Of a DNA stretch of 6,407 bases, positions 5,791-6,407 are shown one piece after another. The notes beneath the pieces were generated by a model. The model saw nothing but the letters and a program-made list of their open reading frames with translations. It was not told the DNA's origin and did no database searches. The translations under genes and the position numbers were made by a program. Within the stretch, counting starts at the first letter, position 1. Each line of letters starts with the position of its first letter. The DNA comes from Syntrophaceae bacterium UBA4059 (lineage in GTDB: Bacteria > Desulfobacterota > Syntrophia > Syntrophales > Smithellaceae): the NCBI GenBank assembly GCA_002382045.1, contig DFZJ01000114.1, forward strand, positions 1-6,407, read 5' to 3'.

Positions 5791-6407
5791 ATGGGAGAAG
5801 TTAACGGCAAGGTCATGAGCGCCCAAGCGGCGATTGCGAAATTTGTCCATGACGGCGATGAACTGGTGATCGGCAATTATACCGTGGGAAGCTGCGCCGA
5901 ACTGGTCTATGAGATTACCAGGCAAGGCAAGAAAGGCTTTACCCTGTATTCACAATCCGGCATTTTTGATGTCGAGGTTCTGGTCGCCGGCGGATGCGTT
6001 GATCGGCTGGTGACGACGTATGTTTTGCGTTCCGGCGGCAAGAAAGGCGGTTCCGCCGTCGAACGGGCCTTAAATGCGGGAACGCTCGAAATAGAGGATT
6101 ACACGAACTTTGAATATAACGCCCGGCTGGTCGCCGGCATGCATGGTTTTTCCTTTATGCCGGTGCTGGAAGGGGTCATGGTGACCGATATCTTCCGGAA
6201 GCGCGGATTCATGGGAGCAAACAAATTTCAAGTGATCAAGTGTCCCTACACGGGGAAAGATAAATTAACCGTACCTGCCGCAACGCCCGACGTCTGTATC
6301 ATTCACGTTCAACGCGCCGATGCGGACGGAAACGCCCAGTACTGGGGCGCCATGGGAAGCGTGGCTTCCGCGGCGCTGGCCAGCAAAAAAATTATTGTTT
6401 CCTGCGA
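5791..6407 (+). CDS. CoA-transferase family I alpha subunit, glutaconate CoA-transferase (GctA)-like, truncated by window end
   Basis: The first 205 residues are present and the frame is open at the window edge; GctA-type subunits are usually about 300-330 residues, so roughly a third is missing. The N terminus has the family pattern of a short helix then a Gly-rich strand: AQAAIAKFVHDGDELVIGNY (11-30), followed by ELVYEITRQGKKGFTLYSQS (37-56). Residues 174-186, with QRADADGNAQYWG, match the conserved 'DxxGN' segment of these subunits. The family moves CoA between an acyl-CoA donor and a free carboxylic acid. In GctAB-type enzymes the catalytic glutamate is on the beta subunit, which is expected just downstream, outside the window. 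Its position after a carboxylate-type importer suggests that it activates the imported acid. IpdA/GctA-like ring-cleavage and dicarboxylate enzymes are possible alternatives; the substrate cannot be assigned here. Confidence 0.82.
   Translation, partial: MGEVNGKVMSAQAAIAKFVHDGDELVIGNYTVGSCAELVYEITRQGKKGFTLYSQSGIFDVEVLVAGGCVDRLVTTYVLRSGGKKGGSAVERALNAGTLEIEDYTNFEYNARLVAGMHGFSFMPVLEGVMVTDIFRKRGFMGANKFQVIKCPYTGKDKLTVPAATPDVCIIHVQRADADGNAQYWGAMGSVASAALASKKIIVSC

Noticed and set aside
1..6407. Search for CRISPR arrays, tRNA/rRNA genes, transposases, toxin-antitoxin or defence genes
   Set aside because: No spaced repeats, tRNA-like cloverleaf, transposase or nuclease motifs were seen; every stretch is accounted for by the regulator, transporter, CoA-transferase and short gaps.

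Overview
The window is a compact bacterial region, all on the + strand. It carries a regulator, a complete five-gene branched-chain-amino-acid-type (LivFGHM plus binding protein) ABC uptake system, and the start of a CoA-transferase gene. GC content looks close to 50%. The gene set, the start signals (strong GGAGG-like ribosome binding sites) and the protein style suggest a Gram-negative anaerobe of the Desulfobacterota/syntrophic 'deltaproteobacterial' kind. That assignment comes from gene content and is not proven by a marker gene in the window.

Layout: bases 1-65 hold the last codons of an unidentified protein with a hydrophobic, then basic, tail. Bases 66-294 are an AT-rich regulatory region with two candidate sigma-70 promoters, a pair of direct repeats 21 bp apart and a small palindrome. 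An XRE-HTH/cupin transcription regulator follows (295-876). After an 81-bp gap that contains a perfect 7-bp-stem hairpin come the permeases livH (958-1821) and livM (1824-2828) and the ATPases livG (2825-3568) and livF (3571-4281), packed with gaps of 2 bp or a 4-bp overlap. After a 127-bp spacer comes the secreted substrate-binding protein (4409-5623). A 167-bp gap with a long imperfect hairpin (5674-5743) separates it from a CoA-transferase alpha subunit (5791 to beyond the window end).

How they fit together: the binding protein would capture a small carboxylate in the periplasm, LivH/LivM would form the membrane channel, and LivG/LivF would drive import with ATP. The CoA-transferase beside them suggests that the imported acid is activated to a CoA thioester for catabolism. 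The substrate may therefore be an organic acid (for example an aromatic, dicarboxylic or branched acid) and not an amino acid for biosynthesis. The XRE-cupin protein is the likely local regulator, with its cupin domain as a possible effector sensor. I saw no mobile element, CRISPR array, RNA gene or clearly new type of system. The points most worth a second look are the non-coding structures and the transport-activation pairing.
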